From NCBI RefSeq assembly GCF_036014215.1, contig NZ_CP107921.1:8181501-8245500 (forward strand): a stretch of 64,000 nt of DNA. The letters run 5' to 3'. Of this stretch, positions 46,710 through 58,026 are shown piece by piece; position 1 is the first letter of the stretch, and each line of letters opens with the position of its first letter. The DNA is from Streptomyces sp. NBC_00440. GTDB taxonomy: Bacteria > Actinomycetota > Actinomycetes > Streptomycetales > Streptomycetaceae. The position numbers and the translations under genes are program-made. The notes beneath the pieces are model-generated. The model was not told where the DNA came from, made no database searches, and saw only the letters and a list, made by a program, of their open reading frames with translations.

Positions 46710-47693
46710 ATGCCCAGAAAGTCGATCAGGCGCGCCGTCATGGCGCTGCCCCTCGCGTTCATGCTCTCGCTGTCCCTCAGCGCCTGCTCCGACAGCGCTT
46801 CCGAGAACAACAGCACGGTTCGGTTCGGCTACATCGGCGACTACAACGGGGCCAGCCTGCTGGCGATCGCCGACAAGCAGGGGCTGTGGAAGAAAGCGGG
46901 CCTGACCGCACACGTGAAGTCGTTCAACAACGGTCCGGTGCAGGTCCAGGCGCTGAGCGCCGGTGACCTCGACTACGGATACATCGGGCCCGGCGCGATG
47001 TGGCTGCCGGCCTCCGGCAAGGCCAAGGTCATCGCCATCGACACCCTCACGTACGCCGACCGGGTCATCGGCCAGCCCGGCATGACGTCCATGAAGGACC
47101 TCAAGGGCAAGCGGGTCGGCGTACCCGAGGGCACCTCCGGCGACATGATCCTCAACATCGCCCTGGCGAAGGCCGGGATGACGGTGAAGGACATCGACAA
47201 GGTCAACATGGACCCGTCCACCATCGTCTCCGCCTTCTCCTCGGGAAAGATCGACGGCGCCGGCTTCTTCTACCCCGCCATCGACACCATCAAGAAGAAG
47301 GTTCCGGGCCTTGAGGAGATAGCCAGTACCAAGGACACCGGGGACGCCTTCCCCACCGCGTTCGTCGCCGGCAACAAAGTGCCCGGGGCGAAGAACAGCA
47401 AGGTGATCAAGGTGCTGCAGCAAGCCAACGACTGGCGCAAGCAACACCCGGAGGAGTCCATCGCACTCGCCGCCAAGATGCTCCAGGTCACCGAAGCCCA
47501 GGCCAAGTCCGACGCCTCTCATGTGGAGACCCTCTCCACCGCTGACCTGGCCGCGAAGACCAGGAGCGGCGAGGTGAACCAGTGGCTGAAGAAGCTGGGC
47601 GCGTTCTTCGTCCGCAACAAGCAGCTGGATGACAACCCGGACCCCAGCGACTACTACGAGGGCGATCTCTACGGGCGGACCGCCGGCAAGTAG
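46710..47693 (+). CDS. Sulfonate/taurine-type ABC substrate-binding lipoprotein
   Basis: A 327-residue lipoprotein of the NMT1/SsuA type. The leader ends in the lipobox LSAC (Cys26: LSLSLSAC). The first lobe starts VRFGYIGDYNGASLLAIADK, then VQVQALSAGDLDYGYIGPGA, the hinge SMKDLKGKRVGVPEGTSGDM, and VNMDPSTIVSAFSSGKIDGA. These are family signatures for aliphatic sulfonate, taurine or nitrate-like ligands. With the permease and ATPase it completes an importer. Given the sulfatase next door, a sulfated small molecule or sulfonate is likely. Confidence 0.92.
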   Translation: MPRKSIRRAVMALPLAFMLSLSLSACSDSASENNSTVRFGYIGDYNGASLLAIADKQGLWKKAGLTAHVKSFNNGPVQVQALSAGDLDYGYIGPGAMWLPASGKAKVIAIDTLTYADRVIGQPGMTSMKDLKGKRVGVPEGTSGDMILNIALAKAGMTVKDIDKVNMDPSTIVSAFSSGKIDGAGFFYPAIDTIKKKVPGLEEIASTKDTGDAFPTAFVAGNKVPGAKNSKVIKVLQQANDWRKQHPEESIALAAKMLQVTEAQAKSDASHVETLSTADLAAKTRSGEVNQWLKKLGAFFVRNKQLDDNPDPSDYYEGDLYGRTAGK

Positions 47694-47793
47694 CCCTCGA
47701 CCACGAGTCGCTCTCCCCTCGCGGGTGGCCGACTGCCGTGCGAGCCTGCTCGGCCGCTGCCTTGGGAGAGCAGGGTGGGCTGTTGTGATGTGC

Positions 47794-47827
47794 TGTGGGG
47801 TCGGTGCGTGTGCGCACCGACCCCACA
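47794..47827. terminator. Bidirectional terminator hairpin
   Basis: TGTGGGGTCGGTGCG pairs perfectly with its complement across a TGTG loop (15-bp stem). It sits between two genes that converge here, the importer operon and katG. Confidence 0.85.
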
Positions 47828-47844
47828 ACTGGAGTGCGCCGGGG

Positions 47845-50307
<2,463 letters not shown>

Positions 50308-50365
50308 TCACGTGTCTCTGCTGCCGTACCGGAGTCATCCTGTCTCTTGGATGTCGCCGGGATCG

Positions 50366-50393
50366 ATCCTACGATGGACTTCGTCCAAGTCAA
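50366..50393 (-). promoter_or_regulatory. katG promoter with embedded Fur-family operator
   Basis: On the minus strand TTGACT and TAGGAT are 16 nt apart. Between them lies TGGAC-TTC-GTCCA (50375-50387), a perfect inverted repeat. A repressor there would block the polymerase site directly. Confidence 0.65.
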
Positions 50394-50483
50394 GAAGTGC
50401 GCTAAAACCATAACGACCGGGGTGCTGCGTCGTCGGATCCTTCGCGGGGGCCGTCCCCCGCGAAGCGGAGCAGAGGAAACGAG

Positions 50484-50894
50484 ATGAGCGACCTCCTTCA
50501 ACGTCTACGGGGCCGTGGCTGGCGGATGACCTCGCAGCGCCGTGTCGTCGCGGAGGTCCTCGACGGCGACCACGTGCACCTGACGGCGGACGAGGTGCAT
50601 CTGCGGGCCGCCGCGCGACTTCCCGAGATCTCCCGCGCGACCGTCTACAACACGCTGGGGGAACTCGTCGGGCTCGGCGAGGTGCTGGAGGTCTCCACCG
50701 TGGGCCGGGCCAAGCGCTACGACCCGAACGCGCGCCGCCCCCATCAGCACCTGGTGTGCTCCGGCTGCGGCACGGTCCGCGACGTCCACCCGGCCGGCAA
50801 TGCCCTCAGTGACCTGCCCGAGGCCGAGCGGTTCGGGTTCGCCGTCGGCTCGGTGGAGATCACCTACCGTGGTTTGTGCCCGGCCTGCGCCTGA
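50484..50894 (+). CDS. Fur-family peroxide/metal-responsive repressor (CatR/FurS-like)
   Basis: A 136-residue Fur-superfamily regulator. The winged helix is RMTSQRRVVAEVLDG, then HLTADEVHLRAA and SRATVYNTLGELVGLG. The dimer domain has the HQHLVCSGCG zinc Cys pair and ends in GLCPACA with the second pair. Streptomyces keep such regulators (CatR, FurS) beside catalase or KatG genes, which supports a role as peroxide sensor for the divergent katG. PerR-like His/Asp ligands cannot be told from Fur ligands here without structure. Confidence 0.92.
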   Translation: MSDLLQRLRGRGWRMTSQRRVVAEVLDGDHVHLTADEVHLRAAARLPEISRATVYNTLGELVGLGEVLEVSTVGRAKRYDPNARRPHQHLVCSGCGTVRDVHPAGNALSDLPEAERFGFAVGSVEITYRGLCPACA

Positions 50895-51023
50895 CCGCGG
50901 CGGGATCCACGGCTCCTCCGCAAGCCGGGTCATGGGTGCGCGAGGTGGGAGGCGGCCAGTCCGGTGAGGGCCGGGCCGGTGCTGTCGTAGGCGAGGGGGC
51001 AAGGCTCGGGGGTGGAACGTAGC

Positions 51024-51570
51024 CGTCAGGCATGCCGGTGTGAGCGCGGTCCATCAGGGCGGTGTCGAGGAGCTGATGCAGGGCCCCGGGGTCGGTCACG
51101 CTCGGCGCGGTGTCGGCCGTGGCGAGAGCCGGGACGGCGGGTAGTTCCGGGTTGAGGGCTTTGAGGATCGGGGTGGTCCAGGCACCCGAGGCCACCACCG
51201 CGCGCGCAGCGGTGGCGCCTTTGGGGGTGTTCAGGAGACAGCCCCCCGCCTCGGGGTGCGGCGGGGGTTCCGGCTGGCGTCCGCGTGGTGTTGGGTTGCG
51301 TGGCTGGGGCAGTGTCCAGGGTTGCGAGCCAGGCCTGTGCATCGGGGAAGCCCTTCTCGGGCAGGTACCAGGCGCGCAGGGCACGGTCGTTGTCCAGCGG
51401 CCGGTAGCCCGGGATATCCGCCGGGGCAGACTCTTCGCAGGGGAGACCGTACTCGTCGGCGGCGCGCGACTGCCGCGAGTGAGGCATCGTCCAGAGCTGA
51501 GGAGACCGCGTTCGAGATCATGAAGGTGCCGGTGCGGTAACCATCGTGGCGCGGGGCGGCGGAGCCCGCT
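51024..51570 (-). pseudogene. FAD-dependent oxidoreductase (DAO-like) relic, several frameshifts
   Basis: Three blocks in three frames keep their order: RHDGYRTGTFMISNA with DDASLAAVAR, then EYGLPCEESAPADIPGYRPL with ALRAWYLPEKGFPDAQAW, then ARAVVASGAWTTPILKALNP and ELPAVP. These are typical for the middle of glycine-oxidase/D-amino-acid-oxidase-like proteins. The N-terminal FAD loop and the C-terminal part are absent. Confidence 0.65.
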
Positions 51571-51688
51571 TGGCGCGGATCTGCTCCCGCGAGGACCGCC
51601 GACGCCCGGCCGTCTCGGCCGCAAGTCGAGTGCGCGGCGGTTAGTCGGGAGGTAGTGCTGATGCTGGCGTAACCGTAGGTCGCGCAGT

Positions 51689-51836
51689 CTGCTCCCCGCG
51701 CCCGCGGGGATGGTCTCAAGGCCGAGGTGCCGCGCGACGGCCGTGTGCTCTGTTTCCTGTGCGGGTGGGGATGGTTTCCCGTGATTCCATGCCTAACCGC
51801 GTCTTCGGTTCTGCTGCGCCCGCAGGTCGTCACGGA
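51689..51836. CRISPR. Degenerate type I-E-like CRISPR relic (2-3 repeats)
   Basis: A repeat CTGCTCCCCGCGCCCGCGGG (29 nt in full, 51689-51717) has the GC-rich dyad and GGGGATGGT end of Streptomyces type I-E repeats. A second copy at 51750-51778 matches at 21 of 29 places, with most changes C to T. A third, worse copy begins at 51811 (CTGCT, GCGCCCGC, AGG) with about 3 nt missing. The start-to-start distance is exactly 61 nt both times, giving two 32-nt spacers (51718-51749, 51779-51810). No cas genes are in the window. Confidence 0.65.
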
Positions 51837-52002
51837 GTGCCATGTCCGGTCCGGCATTCGGAGTCAGCTCTTCGAGTTCCGTATCTCGTGGGTGGGGGGT
51901 ACTGGTCCGGTTCCATTTGACGGATTGGTCCTGAGTGGGACGTGGGCCTGTCTGGTCGCCGGTTTCGGGGTGGGTGGTGTCCTGGGCTTCTGGGTTTCTG
52001 GG

Positions 52003-53982
52003 TCAGGGGAATGGGTGGGGGTGGGGGTTCAGTTCTTCTGGGCGGAGCGGTCGGGTGGTGTGGCCGAGGTGGTGCGAGACGGTCAGTGCCCGGTCGAGTC
52101 CGGTGATGCGGCGTAGGTGGTGTCCGAAGGTCATGGGGAGGAGGCCGGGGACGAGGACTTTGACGCAGGAGAGAGTGGATGCGGTGTGGGCTGGGGTGGT
52201 CTGGTCGATGACGATCGTTTCGAGACCGGTCGTGGCGTAACGGCCCACCAACTCATCGAGGTCCGCACGCAGGTCGGTGTGGCGCGGCCAGGCGTAACGC
52301 TTCGCGAGTTCGCGCAGGTTCAGGCGCTCTTGTGGTGGTCGGTTGTCGGGGTTGAGGAGGAAGTCGAGGCGGTGGGCGGCGACGGGGTCGCAGTACAGCA
52401 GTGCGTGGTCGTCCATCAGGCGGACGTGGTGGGGGTCTTCGCGCATCCGGGCGGCGTCCTTGGCGCGTTGTGGGTAGATCAGCTGGTAGGCCTCGATGGC
52501 GGTGACGAGTTCGTGCAGTGCGCCGAAGATGCCTCGTTCGGGGTCGAGTCCGGAGCCGCCGGCGCACAGCACACTGGGGCGGGGTGTTGGGGGTTCCGTG
52601 CCGGGGGTGGGGGGTGGTTGTGTGTCGATGGCGGCGGCCCAGAAGCAGGGGATGCTTTCGGGGCCGGTCACGTCGAAGACTTCGACGCGGTAGCCGGTGC
52701 GTTCCTGGATCCGGTCGGTGAGCAGGCCGATTCGCTGGTCGGACGCGGTGTGCAGGTCGAGTGCGGGTGCGGGCATCCTGGCGTACCAGGTGAGCAGGAA
52801 CGCGTCGCGTTCGGCGAGTTCCAGGAGGCCGTAGAGGGCGGCCTCTTCGATGCAGCCGCCGAGTGCGCAGCCGTTGGAGATTTCGGAGACGAACGGTCGT
52901 GCGGTCTGCGGGTGGTGGCGGCCGAGCCGGTAGTACGCGAGGCTCTCGGGGACCAGGACCGGCTGTTCGCGGGTGAGGGAGTAGCCCCAGACCCATGGCA
53001 GGACGAGGTCGGGGTGGTAGGGCTGGAAGGGGAAGCCGGGTTCCTGGTAGCGGTGGGGTTCGTGGCTGCCGGTGGTTGCCGGGTCCAGTACACAGCCGGG
53101 GTGGCGGGTGGTGAGTTCGCGGTGGCTGCCGTGCACGACGGTGCGCCGTCCTCCTGGGCGGCCTCCGCCGAGCCGTTCCAGTGCTTCGGCGATTGCGGTG
53201 ACTTTGGCGGTGCGGAAGTCGAGTGCGCGGCCGTAGCCGCCGTCGACCGACTCGGGTGGGCCGACTTTGGCTTCGGCGAAGGGCAGGGTGTGCAGTCCGC
53301 GGGTTCGTAGTCCCTTGAGCACGCCGGTTTCGTCGTCGGCGTAGCGGGCTTCCAGATCGGCCTGCTCGGTGCGCAGGTCCCGGAGCCGCAGGATCTCGGG
53401 GTCCGGTTTGGGGCGGGGGACGCGTGGGACTGTCGCGCGGGCGGGGGAGTCGTCGGGCAGGCTGCCGCAGTTGTGGCAGTGGGGGTCGGGCAGAAAGAGG
53501 TGCCGGGTGATTTCCAGGTCGGTGAGGCGGACCATGGTGACGGCTTGTTCGGTGGCTGCCGCTGCGCTGAGCCGGTTCAGCGCGAGGTGCGCGGCGAGGT
53601 CGGCGGCGATCGGGGTGAGCAGCGGGGAGACTGTGCCGGTGAGGCGGCTGCCGTAGGCGGTGTGCAGGGCTGCTTCTTCTGCCGCGTCGGTACGTGCTCC
53701 GGCGCGGCGTGTGGCGAGACAGCGGTGGCAGCCGGGCGTGCCGGGGCGGACCAGCGGGCCGATGACCACGCGATCCAGTTCTGCGACGACGAGCAGGAAC
53801 GAGTGCCCGCCGGTAGCGAGCTCGCGCGCGGTTTCTGATGCTGCGTCGGGTGTGTCGGTTGCCAGGAGCCGGGTCCCGGTCCGTGGTGGGGGTGCGGTGG
53901 CGGTGCGGCGGGCGAGGGCCTGGCCGAGCAATCCGCCGTCGTGGTGCACCCGGGTGGCGGCCGGCTGGGGGGTGTCAGTCAT
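52003..53982 (-). CDS. YcaO cyclodehydratase of the thiopeptide cluster (TbtG-like)
   Basis: A 659-residue protein that should make azoline rings from Cys/Ser/Thr of a precursor peptide using ATP. Residues 1-190 resemble a reduced ThiF-like partner with two Cys pairs (C85/C88 in GCHRC, C169/C172 in CHNC) that can hold zinc. The YcaO domain follows: TAIAEALERLGG with E266 and E269 for the ATP/Mg site, SNGCALGGCIEEAALYGLLE and AERDAF, and an end in HPHPFP, the proline-rich tail found in azoline-forming YcaOs. The ATG overlaps the upstream RRE-protein stop by 8 nt. It is the last gene of the operon. Confidence 0.9.
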   Translation of the reverse strand: MTDTPQPAATRVHHDGGLLGQALARRTATAPPPRTGTRLLATDTPDAASETARELATGGHSFLLVVAELDRVVIGPLVRPGTPGCHRCLATRRAGARTDAAEEAALHTAYGSRLTGTVSPLLTPIAADLAAHLALNRLSAAAATEQAVTMVRLTDLEITRHLFLPDPHCHNCGSLPDDSPARATVPRVPRPKPDPEILRLRDLRTEQADLEARYADDETGVLKGLRTRGLHTLPFAEAKVGPPESVDGGYGRALDFRTAKVTAIAEALERLGGGRPGGRRTVVHGSHRELTTRHPGCVLDPATTGSHEPHRYQEPGFPFQPYHPDLVLPWVWGYSLTREQPVLVPESLAYYRLGRHHPQTARPFVSEISNGCALGGCIEEAALYGLLELAERDAFLLTWYARMPAPALDLHTASDQRIGLLTDRIQERTGYRVEVFDVTGPESIPCFWAAAIDTQPPPTPGTEPPTPRPSVLCAGGSGLDPERGIFGALHELVTAIEAYQLIYPQRAKDAARMREDPHHVRLMDDHALLYCDPVAAHRLDFLLNPDNRPPQERLNLRELAKRYAWPRHTDLRADLDELVGRYATTGLETIVIDQTTPAHTASTLSCVKVLVPGLLPMTFGHHLRRITGLDRALTVSHHLGHTTRPLRPEELNPHPHPFP

Positions 53983-55384
53983 CGCAGCGCACCGCTCTCA
54001 CGAGGTAGGGCAGGATCCCGGTGGCGGCCGGGTCGTGATCGAGCGGCACGATCAGTGTGCCGTGCGCGGGGCCGCGCAGGTCGCGGAGCGCCGCTGTCAC
54101 CGCTTCGTCGAAGGTGGCACCGGAGCCGAGACCGCGGGGTGCGTGCGGGCCCTGCGCGGTGACGGAGGTTGCCGGGACCAGGTGGGCCGTGCCGTGTTCC
54201 GGAGACCAGGCCCACAGGGAGGGCCCGTTGGGGGCCGGGACGAACCGCCGAGGGTCGAGGGCGAGCAGTGCGTAGAGCGCGAGTGCGCGTTGCGCGGTGC
54301 GAAGGCGCGCGGTGGTGAAGTCGGGGCCTGTGGCGTGGACTGGGTGTGCTGCCCGGCCGGTGTGCGGGTCACGGACCAGGGCCCTGGAGGCGTGTCGGGG
54401 GAACTGTGGCAGGGCCCCTTCTTCCAGGTGTGCGAGCAGCCCGCTGCGCGGGTCGATGCAGCCTGCGGCGCGCTGGGAGAATTCGCCGGGGCTGACGGTC
54501 TGTTTGTCGCGCAGGGCGGCGATCCCGGCGAGGAACCGGGCCGCGGATTCCGGCGTCGCGGGCAGTGTGGCCGGGTGTGGGCGGTAGGGGTGGCGGGTGG
54601 TGGTCAGGGTCGCGGTGTCCAGCCGGACGAGCGGTTCCGGTTCGTTGCCCGTGCCGGCGGAGGGGCCGTGAAAGGCCTGCTGGAAGCGGTGTGCCAACAG
54701 GGTGGCGGCGAAGTCGGCTGCTTCGTTGGGGTATTGGGGCATACGCGGGGCGGTCTGTGTGCCGTGTACGCGCAGCCAGCCGCCGAGCCAGCCGCCTGCG
54801 GTGCGTTCCGGGCCGGGGCCCAGCCACCAGGACTGCGTGTCACGGACAGCCGCGGCGAACCACAGGCCGTGGGTGCGGCATTCCTCGTCGAGCAGGGCGA
54901 TGGACTGCGGATCGTCGCCGGCTGCGAGCAGCAGCATTGCGTCGTGGCCGCCGGCTGCCACTGCGGTCCGGGCTGCTGCGTGGTCGGTCACCGGTGTGAT
55001 GGCGCAGAGCCCGGTCAGGCGTAGTGCGTCCGTCAGTGCGTCCACTGTGGCCGGGGCACAGAGGACCAGCGCCCGCAGCTGCGGGTAGGGGGCGGCGGGC
55101 CGGTCCGGGCCGGGGGTGGCCCGGTCTGCCAACAGGCCGTGGCGGTCGATGAGCTGGAGGATCCGCAGCACCAGGGTGCGACGGTCTGCGTCGAGGCCGT
55201 CGAGCAGCTGGGCCACGGTGCGGGTGCCGTCCAGGAACGGAGTGAGCCGGTCCAGCCAGTCGGCGATACCGGGTGCGGCGATCAGGCCGGTGCCGCGGCT
55301 GGAGCGCACATAGACGGTGCCGTTGCCGCTCGGGGTCAGGAAGACGTCGGGGCGCAGGAGAGGCGTGGAGTCGGAGGTGATCAC
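53975..55384 (-). CDS. RRE/ocin-ThiF-like leader-binding protein (TbtF-like)
   Basis: A 469-residue partner of the YcaO enzyme. Residues 1-85 look like a PqqD-type RiPP recognition element (PDVFLTPSGNGTVYVRSSRG, then IADWLDRLTPFLDGTRTVAQ and LVLRILQLIDRHGLL), which binds leader peptides. The rest is an E1/ThiF-like fold without a clear ATP-binding motif, as in the ocin-ThiF group. The GTG start has GAGG before it. Its end overlaps the YcaO start, so the two are made together. By analogy with TbtF it delivers the precursor to the cyclodehydratase. Confidence 0.85.
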   Translation of the reverse strand: MITSDSTPLLRPDVFLTPSGNGTVYVRSSRGTGLIAAPGIADWLDRLTPFLDGTRTVAQLLDGLDADRRTLVLRILQLIDRHGLLADRATPGPDRPAAPYPQLRALVLCAPATVDALTDALRLTGLCAITPVTDHAAARTAVAAGGHDAMLLLAAGDDPQSIALLDEECRTHGLWFAAAVRDTQSWWLGPGPERTAGGWLGGWLRVHGTQTAPRMPQYPNEAADFAATLLAHRFQQAFHGPSAGTGNEPEPLVRLDTATLTTTRHPYRPHPATLPATPESAARFLAGIAALRDKQTVSPGEFSQRAAGCIDPRSGLLAHLEEGALPQFPRHASRALVRDPHTGRAAHPVHATGPDFTTARLRTAQRALALYALLALDPRRFVPAPNGPSLWAWSPEHGTAHLVPATSVTAQGPHAPRGLGSGATFDEAVTAALRDLRGPAHGTLIVPLDHDPAATGILPYLVRAVRCDD

Positions 55385-55433
55385 TGTGTCCTCGGCCGGG
55401 CAGGGGGCGGTACGGTCGGGAGGTCCGGTTGGT

Positions 55434-56735
55434 TCACAACGGGCCTTCCCTGCCGAGCAGATGACAGGCCGGTGTCCCGCTGCCGCGTTCTGGGCCCAGC
55501 AGCACGGCGAGCAGCGTGGTGCGGTCGGGGCGGGTGGACAGTACGGTGTCGGCGGCCGCGATGTCGACGTCGCAGCGGAGTCCGGCGCCGAGCCCGGTGC
55601 GCGCGGCGGCCAGGCCGATCCGCTGGCCGATGACGCCCGCCCGCAGGTTGAGCATCCGGTACCAGTGGTCGCCGTGTCCGGGGTAGCCGGCCTCGTAGTC
55701 GCCGGTCACGAGTACGGCGCAGGCGGCTTCGAAGCCCGCCAGTTCTCCGGGGCCTCCGGGCGGGAACAGGTCCCGTGGCGTGAGGTCCCCGGTGACCGGT
55801 ACGAGCCGGCCTGTGCGCGGGTCGTACCGGTAGCAGCCCGCCTCCAGTCCGGTGACGCGCTGGGCGACGACGTAGAGGTCGCAGTCGGCCGGGGCGGCAT
55901 GGTCCAGGGGGACCGGGCGGGCGGCCTCCGACAGGACCGCGCGCAGGGCGGCCGACGGGACGGGGAGCGGCTCGAAGCCGGAGCGGGCGGTTCGGCGGCG
56001 CAGCAGCGGCGCGCCGGGCGTGATCGCGCCCGGAGTCCGGGCGGTGACGACCGCATGGACGCGCTCCGCTGCGGAGTCGAGGCCGAGCAGGCGGCCCAGT
56101 TCCTCCTCCGCGAAGCGCGCGTGGGCCGTCGGTGCGGCACCGGCCGACTCCAGCAGGGTGAGCGCCTGCCCGGTCAGTACGCCGGTGTCGAGTGCCTGCA
56201 GACGGTGGCCGAAGAGCCCGTAGCGGGCCAGGTTCGCGTCCAGCCGGCTGGTGATCAACAGGACTGATTCCGGTTGTTCGAGCGGCGGGCGGTCCAGCGC
56301 GCGGGCGAGGTCGTCGCGCAGGTCGGCGGGGGAGAGGAGTTCGAGTGCGTGAGCCGCCGGCAGGTAGTGGCAGAGGCCGGAGGCGGTGGCCGTGTACACC
56401 TCGGCCGGGTAGGTGCCGCCGCCGGACGGCACTGGCCGGCCTGCACCCACGCCTGCGGCGGTCCAGTCGACCCGGGTGATGCCGTTGAGCAGGGCGAGGA
56501 GTGCGCCCAGACACTCCGGGAAGGCGGCCCTACCGTGGTCGGCGCAGGGCGAAGGGAATGTGGGCGGGAACGGCAGGGGGAGGACGGGCACGCCCGGATG
56601 GTGCTTGGGCGCGGTGCTGCCCGCTGCCGGGTCGATGGTGGGCAGCACACGGCCGTGCCGTGCGTGGTAGCGGCGCGCTGCCGCTCCTGCGTTCTCCGCG
56701 TGCGCAGGGCAGGCACCGGGCGGGGCGGTCCTCAT
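55434..56735 (-). CDS. SagB-type azoline dehydrogenase (TbtE-like)
   Basis: A 433-residue FMN-dependent oxidase that should turn azolines into thiazoles or oxazoles. It has two nitroreductase-like halves. The first has PSGGGTYPAEVYTATASGLC (flavin-binding GGTYP motif) and ENAGAAARRYHARHG at the start. The second has HWYRMLNLRAGVIGQRIGLA, then LGAGLRCDVDI. The start overlaps the preceding gene by 4 nt; about 50 nt separate it from the RRE gene. A second SagB-like gene, less typical, lies further upstream in the same operon. Confidence 0.88.
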   Translation of the reverse strand: MRTAPPGACPAHAENAGAAARRYHARHGRVLPTIDPAAGSTAPKHHPGVPVLPLPFPPTFPSPCADHGRAAFPECLGALLALLNGITRVDWTAAGVGAGRPVPSGGGTYPAEVYTATASGLCHYLPAAHALELLSPADLRDDLARALDRPPLEQPESVLLITSRLDANLARYGLFGHRLQALDTGVLTGQALTLLESAGAAPTAHARFAEEELGRLLGLDSAAERVHAVVTARTPGAITPGAPLLRRRTARSGFEPLPVPSAALRAVLSEAARPVPLDHAAPADCDLYVVAQRVTGLEAGCYRYDPRTGRLVPVTGDLTPRDLFPPGGPGELAGFEAACAVLVTGDYEAGYPGHGDHWYRMLNLRAGVIGQRIGLAAARTGLGAGLRCDVDIAAADTVLSTRPDRTTLLAVLLGPERGSGTPACHLLGREGPL

Positions 56736-57967
56736 CGGTGTGTCCGTGCCGGTGCGGTCGCGTTCTCCGGCGTGGCGGGAGTGCTCGCGGCGGTGGCCAG
56801 GACCAGTTCGAGCGCGCTGACCCCGTAGACCTCCTCCACCGCGTTGGCCGCGAGGTGGCAGAGCAGATAGCGGGTCAGGCCGGGCAGCCCGAGGCGGGAG
56901 AGATGGAGGTAGGTGTAGTTGAGCATCAGGCGGTAGCGCAGGAAGCGCGGATCCCGGTACATCATCTGCTTGTACGTGGCGCTGCCGCTGATCGCCCGGT
57001 GCAGCGGGCTGGACGTGAGCAGTTCGCCGATGCCGTTCTCCTCGTCGGCCGGGATCTCCGTCTCCGGGATCTCACCGGCCTCGTACAGAGCGGTCCAGCG
57101 GGTGCCCAGCGGATCGATGGTGGCTACCCAGCGGTGCAGTTCCGACGCCGGGCCCGGCTCTGCCGCGGCCCCGGTGTCCGGCGCCCCGCTGTCCGATGTC
57201 CCGGTGTCCGGCGCCCCGGGCTCTGCCGCGCCGGAATCGAGGGCCGTGACCACGGCGCGCACCTGCGCGGTGAGTACCGTGCTGTTGGCCGTGTACCGCT
57301 GCTCGAAGGCGTCCCGCACCTGGGGGCCGACTGTGCTCAGGTAGCCCTCTGCGTGCGAACGGAAGGAGACGAACCCGCGACGGATCGATGGGTCCTGCGG
57401 GTGCCGGCAGAGTGTGTGCGCGGTGGCGAGCATCAGGCGCAGGGCCAGTGTCTCGCGCGGCAGTCCCGCGGCGACGGATTCCAGGTGCTCGAACAGCAGG
57501 CTGTTGGTTTGCTGGTAGAAGAGGGCCAGTTCGTCGGCGCCGACCGGACAGCCCAGCACGTCGATCCGGCGGTCGTGCTCCTCCCAGGTGATCGAGTTGT
57601 CCCGGTAGAAGGGGGTCAGCGGGCCGGGTTCGCGTTCGGCTGCGGCGAGACGGCGGTGCAGGGGCAGCAGGTCGGCCTCTTCGAGGGGGGCCGCGGTGGA
57701 CGGCCGCGCCCGCAGATGTCCGCCGACCAGTTCGCAGACGGCGGGCTCCACCAGCCCGGCGAAGACGGCGGGGGTGGCCCGGACCACCAGGCGCAGATGG
57801 GGGCCGCGGCGCCAGTGCCGCAGCACATAGGCCGATTCGACGTGACCGGCGCAGCGCTCGATCACCGGCCGTACGGCGTGCAGGATCAGCTGGTCGGTGT
57901 CGTCGCCGAAGTAGGCGATGTGGGCCGCGCGCCACTGTGGCTCTTCCGGCTGCGGGATGGCTGTCAC
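56732..57967 (-). CDS. Thiopeptide pyridine-synthase candidate (TbtD-like)
   Basis: A 411-residue protein of the thiopeptide-type biosynthesis (SpbC-related) family. It opens WRAAHIAYFGDDTDQLILHA and has VLRHWRRGPHLRLVVRA, like LanB elimination proteins. Its C-terminal half differs: LMLNYTYLHLSRLGLPGLTR, YLLCHLAANAVEEVYG. Its position after the elimination protein and before the dehydrogenase equals that of tbtD, whose product joins two dehydroalanines by [4+2] cycloaddition and ends the macrocycle. The GTG start has a strong AGGAGG site. The family call is firm; the cycloaddition role rests on gene order and size. Confidence 0.78.
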   Translation of the reverse strand: MTAIPQPEEPQWRAAHIAYFGDDTDQLILHAVRPVIERCAGHVESAYVLRHWRRGPHLRLVVRATPAVFAGLVEPAVCELVGGHLRARPSTAAPLEEADLLPLHRRLAAAEREPGPLTPFYRDNSITWEEHDRRIDVLGCPVGADELALFYQQTNSLLFEHLESVAAGLPRETLALRLMLATAHTLCRHPQDPSIRRGFVSFRSHAEGYLSTVGPQVRDAFEQRYTANSTVLTAQVRAVVTALDSGAAEPGAPDTGTSDSGAPDTGAAAEPGPASELHRWVATIDPLGTRWTALYEAGEIPETEIPADEENGIGELLTSSPLHRAISGSATYKQMMYRDPRFLRYRLMLNYTYLHLSRLGLPGLTRYLLCHLAANAVEEVYGVSALELVLATAASTPATPENATAPARTHR

Positions 57968-58026
57968 GGGAGTCCTCCTCTGCGGTTCTCTGCTGTCCGT
58001 GCTTCTCGGTGCGGGGGGCCACGGCC

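Noticed and set aside
51851..51943. A short plus-strand ORF with a run of serines (GVSSSSSVS) just after the YcaO gene end, considered as a thiopeptide precursor
   Set aside because: It has no Cys/Thr-rich core at its end, no acidic leader and the opposite orientation to the operon; the serines are in the middle.
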